A stretch of 64,000 nucleotides of DNA from Roseiarcus sp963770275 (GTDB taxonomy: Bacteria > Pseudomonadota > Alphaproteobacteria > Rhizobiales > Beijerinckiaceae): positions 22,397 through 86,396 of the forward strand of contig CAVYPD010000013.1 in the NCBI GenBank assembly GCA_963770275.1. Reading direction: 5' to 3'. Positions 1 through 9,187 of this stretch are shown here, piece by piece (the first letter of the stretch is position 1; each line of letters opens with the position of its first letter). Under the pieces are notes generated by a model. The model saw only the letters and a list, made by a program, of their open reading frames with translations. It was not told the DNA's origin and ran no database searches. A program made the position numbers and the translations under genes.

Positions 1-606
1 GAAGGGCCCGATCAGCATGAGGCCGAAGATGAACCCGCCGTGCATATTCACCCATGCAGTCATGAGCGCAGCGAGCCCAAGCGGCGGCGCGCGGCCGCGA
101 TTGCGCGCCGCGATAAGCCCGGCGCCCCAGGCGGCCACGAGCGGGAGCGCCAGAACATGGGGCCGCGCGAGCAGGTTCGCCGTCACAAGCGAAAGGCCGA
201 TTGCGACGGTCGCGATGAGGGGGGCGCCGCGAAGTTCACGCGCCGCGCTCAATCCGACGATCAGCGCCGCGACCGCAACGGCGGCGCCAGTCAGCAAGAC
301 GACACCACTCCACCCGCCCAAGCGAAAGGCGAGCGACAGCAGAACTTCCGACAGCCATTCGTGTGCGGTCCACGGCTCTCCCGCCATTGAATGGCTGAAT
401 GGATCGACGTGCGGCGCGCTCCCATGAGCGATGATCCACTCTCCCGTCGCCAGATGCGACCACGTGTCGCCGTCGCCAAGCACGTGAGGTGAGAAGGCGG
501 CGAGCGTGAACAGAAAGAGTGAGATTGCAGCGAGGCCTAGCCCGGCAAGCCGGGTTTCGGACAACTCGTTGCTCGCGGATCGGACGAACGGCGAGGCGAA
601 GGACAT
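1..606 (-). CDS. Multi-spanning membrane protein, N-terminal 202 residues, cut by window edge
   Basis: An open frame runs from an ATG at 606 to the window edge without a stop. The N-terminus is hydrophilic, followed by a first membrane segment (about residues 24-42) and a periplasmic-looking stretch with GDGDTWSHLATGEW and PWTAHEWLSEV. Several further Ala/Leu-rich membrane segments follow. This GDTWSHL...HEWL arrangement recurs in large uncharacterised bacterial membrane proteins that resemble glycosyltransferase-like integral proteins, but I cannot assign a reaction. It is transcribed away from the oxidoreductase at 673-1677, same strand, with a 66-base gap. Confidence 0.7.
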   Translation of the reverse strand, partial: MSFASPFVRSASNELSETRLAGLGLAAISLFLFTLAAFSPHVLGDGDTWSHLATGEWIIAHGSAPHVDPFSHSMAGEPWTAHEWLSEVLLSLAFRLGGWSGVVLLTGAAVAVAALIVGLSAARELRGAPLIATVAIGLSLVTANLLARPHVLALPLVAAWGAGLIAARNRGRAPPLGLAALMTAWVNMHGGFIFGLMLIGPF

Positions 607-672
607 CGCCGGAGCCTGCCAGACTCGCGATAATTCTGCGTTAAATCGAGGACGTTGGCTGCATGACGCGCG

Positions 673-1677
673 TCAGGCGTACAGCCCCGGCTTGTCGCGC
701 AGCTTGATCGGCTCCCGTGCGCCGCTCTCGAGCGCTCTGACGCCAGCGAGCGTGGCCGCGGTCGCGACATAGCCGTCCCACGCGCTCGGGCCTGCGGCGC
801 CACCCTTGGCGGCCGCGCTAATCCAGGCGCGGAATTCGGCGTTGAAGGCTGGGTCGAACCGTTCCGGCCAGTCGGCGAACACGCGCCCCGAAAAGGCCCC
901 GTTCGTCTTGAGAACGACGTCGTTTTGCTCGGCGAGGCTCACCGTCCCGGTTTCGCCGATCACCTCGCCGCGTATGTCGTATCCATAGGCGATGTGAACG
1001 GAGGTCTCGATCGTCACCAGCGCGCCTGAGCGCATATCCATCAGCGTGAACAACGGGTCGGCGACCCCGCCGGCGCGGCTGTTCCCGCGCGGCGCTTTAA
1101 CCGCGATCGCGACAGGCTCGTCGTCAAGCACGAACCTTGCGATGTCGATGTCGTGCACCGCCGTATCGGTGATCGCCATCATCGCCTTGAAATGGCCGGG
1201 GGAAAAAGCGTTGCGATGGACGCTGTGAAACATCAGCGGCGCTCCGATCGCGCCTGTCTGGATCGTCTCCTTCATTGCGCGATATTGCGTATCGAAACGG
1301 CGCATGAATCCGATTTGGACGAGCCGTCTGCCGAAAGCCGCCTCGGCGTCAAGGATCGCCGAGCAATCCGCTTCGGTCGTCGCCATCGGCTTCTCGCAGA
1401 AGACCGGTTTGCCAGCCCGGATCGCTGCGATCACATACGCTGCGTGCGTATCGCCCCACGATGTGACGATAACCGCATCAACCTCCTTCGCCGCGATCAG
1501 TTCTTCGCCGGTCGGGTAAGCCTTGGCCTCAGAAATCCTTGCCGCAACGTCATCCGTCCGGGCGGCGTCGGCGTCGCTCACCGCGACAACTCGGGCGCCT
1601 GCGAGCGTCTCGGTTAGCCGGCGAATGTGTTCCTGCCCGATCTTTCCAACCCCGACGACGCCGACGTTCAGTGTCAT
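673..1677 (-). CDS. Gfo/Idh/MocA family NAD-dependent oxidoreductase, inositol 2-dehydrogenase-like
   Basis: A 334-residue protein starting MTLNVGVVGVGKIG, with an N-terminal Rossmann fold (GVGKIG, residues 9-14). The family's catalytic lysine lies in CEKP (Lys96), and Asp171 and His175 in the DTAVHDIDIAR segment match the substrate-side residues of the family. Closest in style to inositol and related polyol dehydrogenases, which oxidise a ring hydroxyl to a ketone; the substrate is not provable from sequence. A longer in-frame start exists upstream, but the family begins at this Met and an upstream purine-rich stretch (GGAGGAAG) supports it. It lies 28 bases downstream of ggt on the same strand and may be co-transcribed. 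Confidence 0.88.
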   Translation of the reverse strand: MTLNVGVVGVGKIGQEHIRRLTETLAGARVVAVSDADAARTDDVAARISEAKAYPTGEELIAAKEVDAVIVTSWGDTHAAYVIAAIRAGKPVFCEKPMATTEADCSAILDAEAAFGRRLVQIGFMRRFDTQYRAMKETIQTGAIGAPLMFHSVHRNAFSPGHFKAMMAITDTAVHDIDIARFVLDDEPVAIAVKAPRGNSRAGGVADPLFTLMDMRSGALVTIETSVHIAYGYDIRGEVIGETGTVSLAEQNDVVLKTNGAFSGRVFADWPERFDPAFNAEFRAWISAAAKGGAAGPSAWDGYVATAATLAGVRALESGAREPIKLRDKPGLYA

Positions 1678-1705
1678 GAATCTGCTTCCTCCGGGCGTTC
1701 GCCGC

Positions 1706-3421
1706 TCAATACCCGACCGCCAGTGTTCCCCTTTGGCGCAAATCCGACGCGCCCTCAAGCGCACCGTCTGGAGTCCGCACGATTGTGTTTGCGGAACCCA
1801 TGGCGTCGCGGAGAACGACTTTATGTCCCATTGTCTCAAGCAGGCGGATGGTGTCGGGCGACAAGCCCCGCTCGATGCGCAATTCGTCCGGCCAAAGCTG
1901 ATCATGCGCGCGCGGCGCGTTCTCTGCTTCGGCGACGTTGAGGCCGTGATCAATCACATTCAGAATGATCTGGAGCACTGTGGAGATGATCGTGGAGCCG
2001 CCGGGGCTGCCGGTCGCCATCAGCAGCTTGCCGTCCTTGAACACGAGCGTTGGACTCATGGATGAAAGCGGCCGCTTCGTGGGTCCGGGCGCATTGGCGT
2101 CGCCGCCCATGAGCCCATACGCATTGGCGGCGCCGGGCTTGGCGGCGAAGTCGTCAAGCTCATTGTTGAGCAACACGCCGGTTCCTTCCGCAACCAAGCC
2201 GGACCCATAAGGAAGATTGAGCGTATAGGTGTTGGCGACCGCATTTCCGTCACCATCGACAATCGAGAAATGCGTCGTCTGATCGCTCTCATAGCGCTGG
2301 GGTTCGCCAGGCCGAATGTCGGCGGCGGGACGGGCCCGGTCGAGCTCAATCATCGACCGTAAATGCTCCGCGTACGGCTTGGAGGTAAGGCCGGCAAGCG
2401 GGATCTTGATGAAATCGGGATCGCCGAGCCACGCTGCGCGATCCGCATAGGCTAGCTTTTCCGCTTCCGCCATTTCGTGCAGGGAGGCGGAGGAATTGAG
2501 ACCTTGAGCCGCGAGGGGAAAACCCTCGAGAATGTTGAGGATCTCGATGATGTGCGCCCCTCCTGACGATGGCGGCGGCATCGAGACGACGGCATAACCG
2601 CGATAAGTCCCGCGGACTGGCTCGCGCTCAACGGCGCGATAATTGGCGAGGTCGTCAATCGTCATTCGGCCGCCCCCCGCATTGACGGCTTCAACGATCT
2701 TCTGCGCCACCAGACCGGAGTAGAAACCCTCGGCGCCTTTAGCGGCGATCGTCTCGAGCGTTGCGGCGAGATCGTCGAGTGCGATGTGATCGCCCGTCTG
2801 CGGCACGCTTCCGTCCTGCCGCAGATAGACCCGCGCCGATGAAGTGTGGCTGGCAAGCGCCTTCGCCGCCAGTGGCAAGGAATCGGCGACGTCGTCGGCG
2901 ACGGTAAGCCCTTGTCGTGCGAGCGCGATCGCAGGCGCGATCAGATCAGCGAATGTGAATTTGCCGGACCCGTACTTGCCCCAGGCGAGCTCAAGGCCCG
3001 CAACGGTCCCAGGCACCCCGATCGCGAGCCCGGAATAACGCGACTTGAATGGATCGGCCTTGCCATCGGCGTCGAGGAACACGTCTTTGGTCGTCGCGGC
3101 AGGCGCGGTTTCGCGGTAGTCGATCGCGATCGTTCGGTCGAGATCGGCGCGATAGAGCAACATAAAACCGCCGCCGCCGAGGTTGCCGGCGCGCGGGAGC
3201 GTGACGGCGAGCGCGAAGCCGACCGCGACCGCCGCATCGATTGCGTTGCCGCCGCGTTTCAAGATGTCCAACCCGACGCGCGAGGCCGCGGCTTCCTGAC
3301 TAACGATCATCCCGTGTGTGGCCACGACCGGACGCGCCGTGGCGAGGGGCGAGATAAGCGGGTCAGCGATGGCCGGAGTAAAACAAAGAAGAGCGAGTGC
3401 GCCGAACTGGAAGGGTCTCAA
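1706..3421 (-). CDS. ggt: Gamma-glutamyltransferase (glutathione hydrolase)
   Basis: A 571-residue precursor of the usual length. Residues 1-19 form a signal peptide, so the enzyme is periplasmic. The family self-cleaves into large and small subunits at a threonine: here QTTHFSIVD places the catalytic nucleophile at Thr382. Other landmarks are the GGNAIDAAVA segment near residue 58, GNLGGGGFM near 80, and SSMSPTL and GSPGGSTI in the small subunit. It removes gamma-glutamyl groups from glutathione and transfers them to water or amino acids. The gene is intact, unlike many neighbours. Confidence 0.95.
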   Translation of the reverse strand: MRPFQFGALALLCFTPAIADPLISPLATARPVVATHGMIVSQEAAASRVGLDILKRGGNAIDAAVAVGFALAVTLPRAGNLGGGGFMLLYRADLDRTIAIDYRETAPAATTKDVFLDADGKADPFKSRYSGLAIGVPGTVAGLELAWGKYGSGKFTFADLIAPAIALARQGLTVADDVADSLPLAAKALASHTSSARVYLRQDGSVPQTGDHIALDDLAATLETIAAKGAEGFYSGLVAQKIVEAVNAGGGRMTIDDLANYRAVEREPVRGTYRGYAVVSMPPPSSGGAHIIEILNILEGFPLAAQGLNSSASLHEMAEAEKLAYADRAAWLGDPDFIKIPLAGLTSKPYAEHLRSMIELDRARPAADIRPGEPQRYESDQTTHFSIVDGDGNAVANTYTLNLPYGSGLVAEGTGVLLNNELDDFAAKPGAANAYGLMGGDANAPGPTKRPLSSMSPTLVFKDGKLLMATGSPGGSTIISTVLQIILNVIDHGLNVAEAENAPRAHDQLWPDELRIERGLSPDTIRLLETMGHKVVLRDAMGSANTIVRTPDGALEGASDLRQRGTLAVGY

Positions 3422-3499
3422 AGCGTAGTTCTCACGATGTGGTCGATGCGATCATAAGGAATCGACCTGGCCTGCGTCGATTCTGTGTCGGCGGAGAGG

Positions 3500-4033
3500 C
3501 TACCCGATCACCATGACCGCGTGCCGCCCGAGACGTGGCGCGAGTTTGCGCATGTCGGCGGCCGAAATCGCGACGCAGCCGGCCGTAGGCGTAAGTCCAA
3601 CACGCGCGAGATGGAAGAAGATCGCGCTGCCGCGCCCTTTGGCCCGCCGAGAGAAGTTCTGGTCAAGCACGAATGTCAGGTCATAGAGATGGTCCTCGCG
3701 CCACATGCGGTCGGTGCAGTCACGCGCTGGCAGGCGCACGGGCCGATTGTAGCGCGGGCTCGACGGGTCCTCGCACCAGCCCTGATCCCGCCGCAGAGGC
3801 TTGAGCGCCGCCCCTGCCGTCCTCAACCGAACACGGTCAGGCCGGTAGTAGCCCCACAAGAGCCGGAACCGCCCCGCTGGGGTGCCCTTGTCGCCCTCGC
3901 GTTTGATACGCACGATTCCCGCAGGCCCAAGCGCGCAGGCGATGCGGACCGGGCCAGCGGTCAGCCAGCCGCGAGCCCTGTTCCCTGCAAGTGGGCGCAC
4001 GCGCAATTGTGAGAGACGACAGGACGAGGTCAT
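3500..4033 (-). CDS. L,D-transpeptidase (YkuD-type) family protein
   Basis: A 177-residue protein if translation starts at the ATG at 4033 (MTSSCRLSQLRV); an upstream in-frame Met is possible but adds a low-complexity leader. The C-terminal half carries the YkuD catalytic pattern: His141 (IFFHLAR) and Cys153 (TAGCVAIS), in place of the more usual SHGC. GDKGTPAG near residue 48 is also typical. Such proteins form 3-3 peptidoglycan cross-links or attach lipoproteins. No signal peptide is obvious with this start, which is a weak point. Converges toward nothing; ggt follows on the same strand. Confidence 0.8.
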   Translation of the reverse strand: MTSSCRLSQLRVRPLAGNRARGWLTAGPVRIACALGPAGIVRIKREGDKGTPAGRFRLLWGYYRPDRVRLRTAGAALKPLRRDQGWCEDPSSPRYNRPVRLPARDCTDRMWREDHLYDLTFVLDQNFSRRAKGRGSAIFFHLARVGLTPTAGCVAISAADMRKLAPRLGRHAVMVIG

Positions 4034-4188
4034 TGCCGATTCAAGAGGCAGAAGAGCGATCGGAGCGTGAGACGTCAAGTCAAAGCGCGATTGATTTCTT
4101 CGCAAGCCGGGAGCGTGTGCGGCGCGTGTGTGGCGAGCTCGGCCTCGCCAGCTCACCGGACGAAAGCCCTTGAGATGTTATCGACGCT

Positions 4189-5762
4189 TCAAATCTCGCT
4201 CGCCTTCGGAATCAGGCCAGCATCTTTCTCGCGCGAAAGAATCTTGGCGCGAATTTCCTTCTTCAGGACTTTTCCAACCTTCGAGCGCGGCAGGTCGGGC
4301 CAGATGTCCACCTGCTTTGGCGCTTTGACGCTGCCGATGCGTCCCTTGACGAAATGAATGAGCTCTTCGGCGCTCAGGGAGCGATCCGCGTGGACCTGGA
4401 CGACAGCGGCAACTCTCTCGCCCCACTTTGCGTCCGGCAAGCCAAACACGGCGCTGTCCATCACGTCCGGGTGCTGCAGCAGCGCCTGTTCGACCTCGAT
4501 CGAATAGACGTTGAAGCCGCCGGTGATGATCATGTCCTTGGCCCGGTCGACGATGTAGAGAAAGTTCTCTTCATCGAGATATCCGATGTCGCCAGTGTGA
4601 TGCCAGCCAAAGCGGGAAACCTCGGCAGTCGCCTGGGGGTTCCTGTAATAGCCCTCCATTACCAGCGACCCGCGCACCACGATCTCGCCGCGGTCCCCGG
4701 GCGGCAGAAGTCGGCCCTGGTCGTCCATCACCGCGAGCTGCGTTAACGGCGTCGCCCGTCCCGCCGAAGCCAGACGCGGGCGCGCGATCGTTCCATCGAC
4801 ATTGAAGTGATCGCGCGGGGCCATGGTCGAGATCATCATCGGCGCCTCGGTCTGGCCGAACAACTGCGCCATCACTGGCCCGATCTTTTCGATCGCCTCT
4901 TCGAGGCGTGTCACCGATATCGGCGCCGCGCCGTACCAGAAGCATTGCAGGGAGCTTCGATCGGTTGCGGCGAGCCTTCGGATTCTCCAGGAGCATGTAG
5001 ATCAGGGTTGGCGGCAGGAACGTATGGGTGACGCGACGGCGCTCAATCAGGTCGAGAAACTCGGTGAGATCGGCTTTCGGCATAATGACGATCCGGCCCC
5101 CGAGCGCTAGGATCGGAAAGCACAGGACCCCGGCGGCATGAGTGAGCGGCGCCAAAGCGAGATAGACCGGGCGGCCTTCGAACGGATAGCTCATCAGCGT
5201 GAGCGCCGACATGGTCTCCAGATTGCGTCCCGAAAGCATGACGCCTTTGGGCTGGCCAGTGGTGCCGCCGGTGCCCGCGATCATCGCAATGTCGTCCGCG
5301 GCCGCGATCTCGAACGGCTCATCGCCAACGCCATCGAGCCACGCATCGAGCGCCGGCGCGAAGGACATCGGCTTATCGAGGCAGACAAGAAGAGACAACT
5401 TGGGCAGGTCGGCCCGCATCTGCTCGACGAGCGACGCGTACGCGCTATGAAAAATCAGGCTCGTGCAGTCGAAAGCGTCGAGGATGAAGCGGTTCTCGGC
5501 CGCCTCGTTGCGCGGATTGATGGGACACCAGACGGCGCCGGCGCGTGAGATGCTGAAGACGCAGGCAAAAGCGACGGGATCATTGCTTGAGAGGATCGCC
5601 ACTTTGTCGCCTGGCTTGACGCCGGCCCGCTGGAGCGCGCGGGCGACGCGCCAGGTGACGCGTTGCACGTCAACGTAGGACATATCCCTTTCGCCCATGG
5701 TCAGGCAGGGAGCCCCAGGCCCCGAGCGCGGCGCCTTTGTCGAGATAGTCGATCAACCGCAT
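4189..5762 (-). CDS. AMP-forming acyl-CoA synthetase/ligase, reading frame broken twice
   Basis: Adenylate-forming ligase that activates a carboxylic acid with ATP and joins it to CoA. Conserved parts are all present in order: the N-terminus MRLIDYLDKG (start 5762), the phosphate loop GTGGTTGQPKGVML, LFGQTEAP (motif A5), HHTGDIGYLDE, the hinge DRAKDMIITGGFN, and the C-terminal catalytic lysine in SKVGKVLKKE. The frame must be changed near 5727 (a G run) and again near 4965; both need removal of one base, giving about 524 residues, the family's normal length. Likely an assembly error rather than a dead gene. Its neighbours (SDR, saccharopine-dehydrogenase-like protein, Liv importer) suggest a degradation pathway for an organic acid. 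Confidence 0.85.
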
Positions 5763-5822
5763 CGCGCTCTCCACGCGTAGACCGCCAGAACGGCCAATCA
5801 GCCGTCTCGGCGCCATGTCCGC

Positions 5823-6944
5823 TCAGTGATGCGCAGTGACCATCGGGTCCATGACGAGTCCAAAGCTCTTGAGCACGCCGAGCAGCTCTCGATGTCCGAA
5901 GGCCTGGCAAGCCGAGGCGAAGCCCGCCTTCTTCGGTGGCGACTGCAGCAGGGAATAGGCGGCATGGGCCTGCAAAAGGCCGGTCTGCTTGTAGTTGCTG
6001 ACGCCGTGGATCACGCAATGCACGCGCGCCAACGGGCCTGAGCCGTAGACCGAGTCGAGCGAAATGTTGACGCGCGGGTTTTCGCGCGGCGGCATCCCGG
6101 CTTAAATCGAAGCCGCGATATTGGCGAGCGCCGCCTGCTGCTGGTCGGGAGCCAGCGGCTTGATCTGCTCCTCGAACATCTTTTGCGTCGCCACGAAGCC
6201 TTCCATGACTTCGCGCGCGAACACTCCGCCCAGCGCCTTGCAATTCGCCACCCTCGGATCGTCCTTGAACCACACGGGGTGGGAGGTGCCGGCCCAGGGC
6301 GTCACAAGCGCGTGGGCGTGCTGGCCAGGGACGTTGACGTCGAAATGGGTATTTTGCGCCCATTCAACGAATTTGTTCTGCTCCAGGTAATACCATTTGG
6401 CTTGAAGAATCGCGAAGATCGTCTGCGTGGAGGCGTAGGTGGGAAAGCCCTTCCACAGCACGAGGATGTCGAGCGTATCGACGCCGGGCGTCTCAAGGCA
6501 AATATTCGCGGCGATTTCGCCGGTCGTGTACATCTGCGCGATGCCGGGCGAGAGCAGCAGACCCTTGGCGGCGAACTTCTCGCCCCACCGGGTTTTCGCG
6601 TCGAGCACCCAATCCTGTTCGCCCGTGGTGTCGGTGTAGTGGCATCCGGCGGCGAGGCAGGCCTCGGCGACCTCCGGACCATATTTGCTGAACGGGCCGA
6701 CCATGTTGCTGACGACTTTGGCGCCGTCGAACAACTTGGCGAGGCCTTTGACGCTGTGCTCCACCTCGGCGACTTCGTACTCGGCCGTTTCAATCCCCGG
6801 GATTTTGTCCATGACCGCCTGGGTCCGCGCGCGATCGCGGCCGGCCGCGATGAAAGGCACGTGCAACTCACGCAAATATTCGCAGACGAGCCGGCCCGTG
6901 TAGCCGGACGCGCCATAGACGATGACGGGCTTCTTGTCGGTCAT
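5823..6944 (-). pseudogene. Saccharopine dehydrogenase-like protein (DUF5938 type), interrupted by an in-frame TAA
   Basis: Starts at ATG 6944, after GGAGGAAAC. Residues 6-20 (VIVYGASGYTGRLVC) form the NAD(P)-binding motif; VVSNMVGPFSKYG and GCHYTDTTGEQDW are hallmarks of saccharopine-dehydrogenase-like proteins. After residue 280 the frame meets TAA (6102-6104), then continues in the same frame for a further 92 well-conserved residues (PRENPRVNISLDSVYGSG, HRELLGVLKSFG). Length with the stop read through is 373, which fits the family. This differs from the other breaks in the window, which are frame shifts. A one-base error or a recent nonsense mutation would both explain it. Function unknown; likely acts on a small-molecule substrate in the same pathway as the acyl-CoA ligase and SDR. 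Confidence 0.75.
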
Positions 6945-6988
6945 GATTTCGTTTCCTCCGCTTGTTTCTTTCTTCGCCAAGCCGGCGC

Positions 6989-7792
6989 TTACATTCCCAT
7001 TCCGCCATCGACCGGAAGCCCGGCGCCGGTAATGAACCTGGCCGCATCCGAAGCGAGGAACACCACGGCGTCCGCCATGTCCGCGACCTCGCCGAGCCGA
7101 CCGAGAGGGGTCTCGCCGATCACGGCGCCGATTGCCGCTTCCCCACTCGGGAAAAGGCCGGCGGCCACCACGTCGCCCGCCAGTTGCACGCCCATGTCAG
7201 TCGGAACGAGGCCCGGATAGATGCAATTGACGCGGACGCCATAGCCGAGCTTGCCCGACTCCATCGCTCCGACCCGGGTCAGCCGGTCGACGCCCGATTT
7301 GGTCGCGGAATAGCCAGCAATTCCCGGAAACGCGATGGTCGCCGCTACGGAGGATATGTTGACCACCGCGCCGCCCTTGCCGGCAGGCCCATCCGGTTTC
7401 ATCGCGCGGAACGCATGCTTCATGCCGAGCGCCGCGCCGACGACATTGACGTCCCACATGCGACGCAGATCTTTCGCTTCGACATTGATGACCAGTGACG
7501 TGATCTCGACGCCTGCGTTGTTCACGAGGATGTCGAAGCCGCCCAATTGGGCGATCGTCTCCGAAACCGCGGCCTGCCAGCTCGCCTCGTCTGTCACGTC
7601 GAGGGTCACGAAGGCGGCCTTGGCGCCGCCCGTCGCGATCGCCTTGGTCGTTTCCCGGCCGACGTCAGTCAACACGTCGCCAATCATCACCGCGGCGCCT
7701 GCTTTGGAGAGGGCCGCCGCCATGCCCGCGCCAAGGCCACGAGCGCCGCCAGTCACCAGCGCCTTTCGGCCGGCCAAGTCGAATTTGCTCAT
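6989..7792 (-). CDS. Short-chain dehydrogenase/reductase (SDR)
   Basis: A 267-residue classical SDR. Cofactor motif TGGARGLG at residues 14-21, NNAG at 91-94, catalytic Ser148, Tyr161 and Lys165 (YSATK), and a C-terminal GAGLPVDGG, all in standard spacing. Asp at the end of the second strand (MIGDV) suggests NAD(H) rather than NADP(H) preference. A GGGAGGAA ribosome-binding site precedes the start. It is the first gene of a minus-strand unit (SDR, saccharopine-dehydrogenase-like protein, acyl-CoA ligase) facing the TetR gene, so the TetR protein probably controls it. Confidence 0.92.
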   Translation of the reverse strand: MSKFDLAGRKALVTGGARGLGAGMAAALSKAGAAVMIGDVLTDVGRETTKAIATGGAKAAFVTLDVTDEASWQAAVSETIAQLGGFDILVNNAGVEITSLVINVEAKDLRRMWDVNVVGAALGMKHAFRAMKPDGPAGKGGAVVNISSVAATIAFPGIAGYSATKSGVDRLTRVGAMESGKLGYGVRVNCIYPGLVPTDMGVQLAGDVVAAGLFPSGEAAIGAVIGETPLGRLGEVADMADAVVFLASDAARFITGAGLPVDGGMGM

Positions 7793-7994
7793 CGAACATT
7801 CCTCCCAGGATTAAACTATGCAGCTGCGGCCGGGGTTGCTCTCCGCGAGTGGTCGGCCGTCTTCACCATGTCGGAGGGAGCGGGCCCTTGGGTCGCCGAT
7901 ATTGCCGAGGCGGCGCATCGAATTGACGCTGGCCCCATGAATTCCTCCCTGTCGCGATCGGCCCTCTTGCGGGGCTGAGCCAGGGGATGAAAAA

Positions 7995-8034
7995 TTTTGA
8001 CAAGTGTCAAGTTTTTCTTATACAGTTGTCAAAA
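7995..8034. promoter_or_regulatory. Divergent promoter region with nested inverted repeats, probable TetR operator
   Basis: TTGACA-AG-TGTCAA at 7997-8010 is a 6-bp-arm inverted repeat. A larger repeat, TTTTGACAA (7995-8003) against TTGTCAAAA (8026-8034), spans it with perfect 9-base arms. On the plus strand TTGACA (7997-8002) is followed after 16 bases by TATACA (8019-8024), a good sigma-70 promoter for the tetR gene. The region lies between tetR (8190, plus) and the SDR unit (7792, minus). Autoregulation by the TetR protein is the simple inference. Confidence 0.65.
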
Positions 8035-8189
8035 TAATTTTGGACGTCTGTTAAATTCCCGCTCGGAATGCGCGAGACCACAAGAGGAAAAGGTCTTGCT
8101 GCGTTGATGGCGATGAGCTGACCGCAGCGATCCCGATCTCGTTTGATCGCCCCTTTCCACGTGCTATCCGAAGGGATCTCAGGCGGTTC

Positions 8190-8849
8190 ATGGCGAGGCG
8201 AGAGCAGTTGCAGAGGGTGACAAGACTCGACAGGATTCCGCGCCAGCGGGTGGACAAGTTTGCCGAGCGCCGCGCGGAGCTCGCCGAGGCGGCCCTTCAG
8301 ACCCTTTCGGAATTGGGCTACGCCCGCACTAGTCTGCGGGAGATTGCGCAGAATTCCGAGTTCACGCATGGGGTTTTGCATTATTACTTTCGCGACAAGG
8401 TCGATCTAATTCTCTGCAGCGTGCGCCAATATAAGACGCGATGCGTGACCCGTTACGATCGGGTCACCGCCGACGCGGAAACGCACGAAGACTTGATGAC
8501 GGGGTTTCTTGCGGCCCTCGCGCAGACGATGCGCGACGAGGCGCATATGCATCGTCTCTGGTACGATATTCGCTCGCAAACTCTGTTCGAGACGGCGTTC
8601 CGCGCAGACGTCGCCGAACTCGACAAGAGCCTAGAGGACATGATCTGGCGCGTCATGTGCCGGTTCGCTGAATTGACCGGCGAACCGCAGTCCATGCCAC
8701 CCTCGGCGATCTACGCGATGATCGACGGGCTGTTTCAGCAGTGCCTTCTCAAGCACATATCCGGCGATCCACACGCAATCGATCAGATGCAGGCCGACGT
8801 CAGACTGGTGATTTCGAAGATCACGAGGTCCTCGGCGCAGCCGGCTTGA
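8190..8849 (+). CDS. TetR/AcrR family transcriptional regulator
   Basis: A 219-residue protein. Residues about 25-70 hold the TetR DNA-binding domain (RRAELAEAALQTLSELGY then SLREIAQ and the recognition helix ending HGVLHYYFRDK). The C-terminal ligand domain is helical and follows the BetI/TetR_C type with DEAHMHRLWYDIR. It is divergent from the SDR/acyl-CoA ligase unit, and the intergenic region holds matching inverted repeats, so it most likely represses that unit and itself. The effector is unknown; an acyl-CoA or its parent acid would fit the context. Start chosen at ATG 8190, leaving a leader of about 160 bases after the predicted promoter. Confidence 0.9.
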   Translation: MARREQLQRVTRLDRIPRQRVDKFAERRAELAEAALQTLSELGYARTSLREIAQNSEFTHGVLHYYFRDKVDLILCSVRQYKTRCVTRYDRVTADAETHEDLMTGFLAALAQTMRDEAHMHRLWYDIRSQTLFETAFRADVAELDKSLEDMIWRVMCRFAELTGEPQSMPPSAIYAMIDGLFQQCLLKHISGDPHAIDQMQADVRLVISKITRSSAQPA

Positions 8850-9187
8850 GTTGCGGAAGGCGCTGCATTGCACCACGAAGCGATCGTTCCTCGACCATGC
8901 GCCCCCACGCCGGATTCTCGCATTGGCTTGGGGAGAGCTCGCATAGGTTCACGATCGAGCTTGGACACGATGGCATCCCGGGCTCCGCCGCCCTCAGCGA
9001 TACCTTGCAAGGCGTTCAACCGATCGCGGCGGCCAATAGGTTGAGGGGGTCCGCAGTGGTGAGTTTGTCAGAATGCCAGTTCGTGGCCCGCGCCGGGAGC
9101 TGATATTTAAGGCAACACTCGGCGCGCCTGATTCGCTCCCGGCGCGGTCGAACACTCGAGCACGCTTCGGACAAGCAATCTGGCGCG
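8850..9187. other. Intergenic stretch, nothing recognised
   Basis: About 340 bases between tetR and livF, which converge. Short open frames here look like chance frames in GC-rich DNA. I found no convincing hairpin terminator. Confidence 0.5.

Noticed and set aside
236..463. Short minus-strand open frames near the left edge
   Set aside because: They lie antisense or out of frame to the membrane protein that continuously covers 1-606 with conserved motifs.
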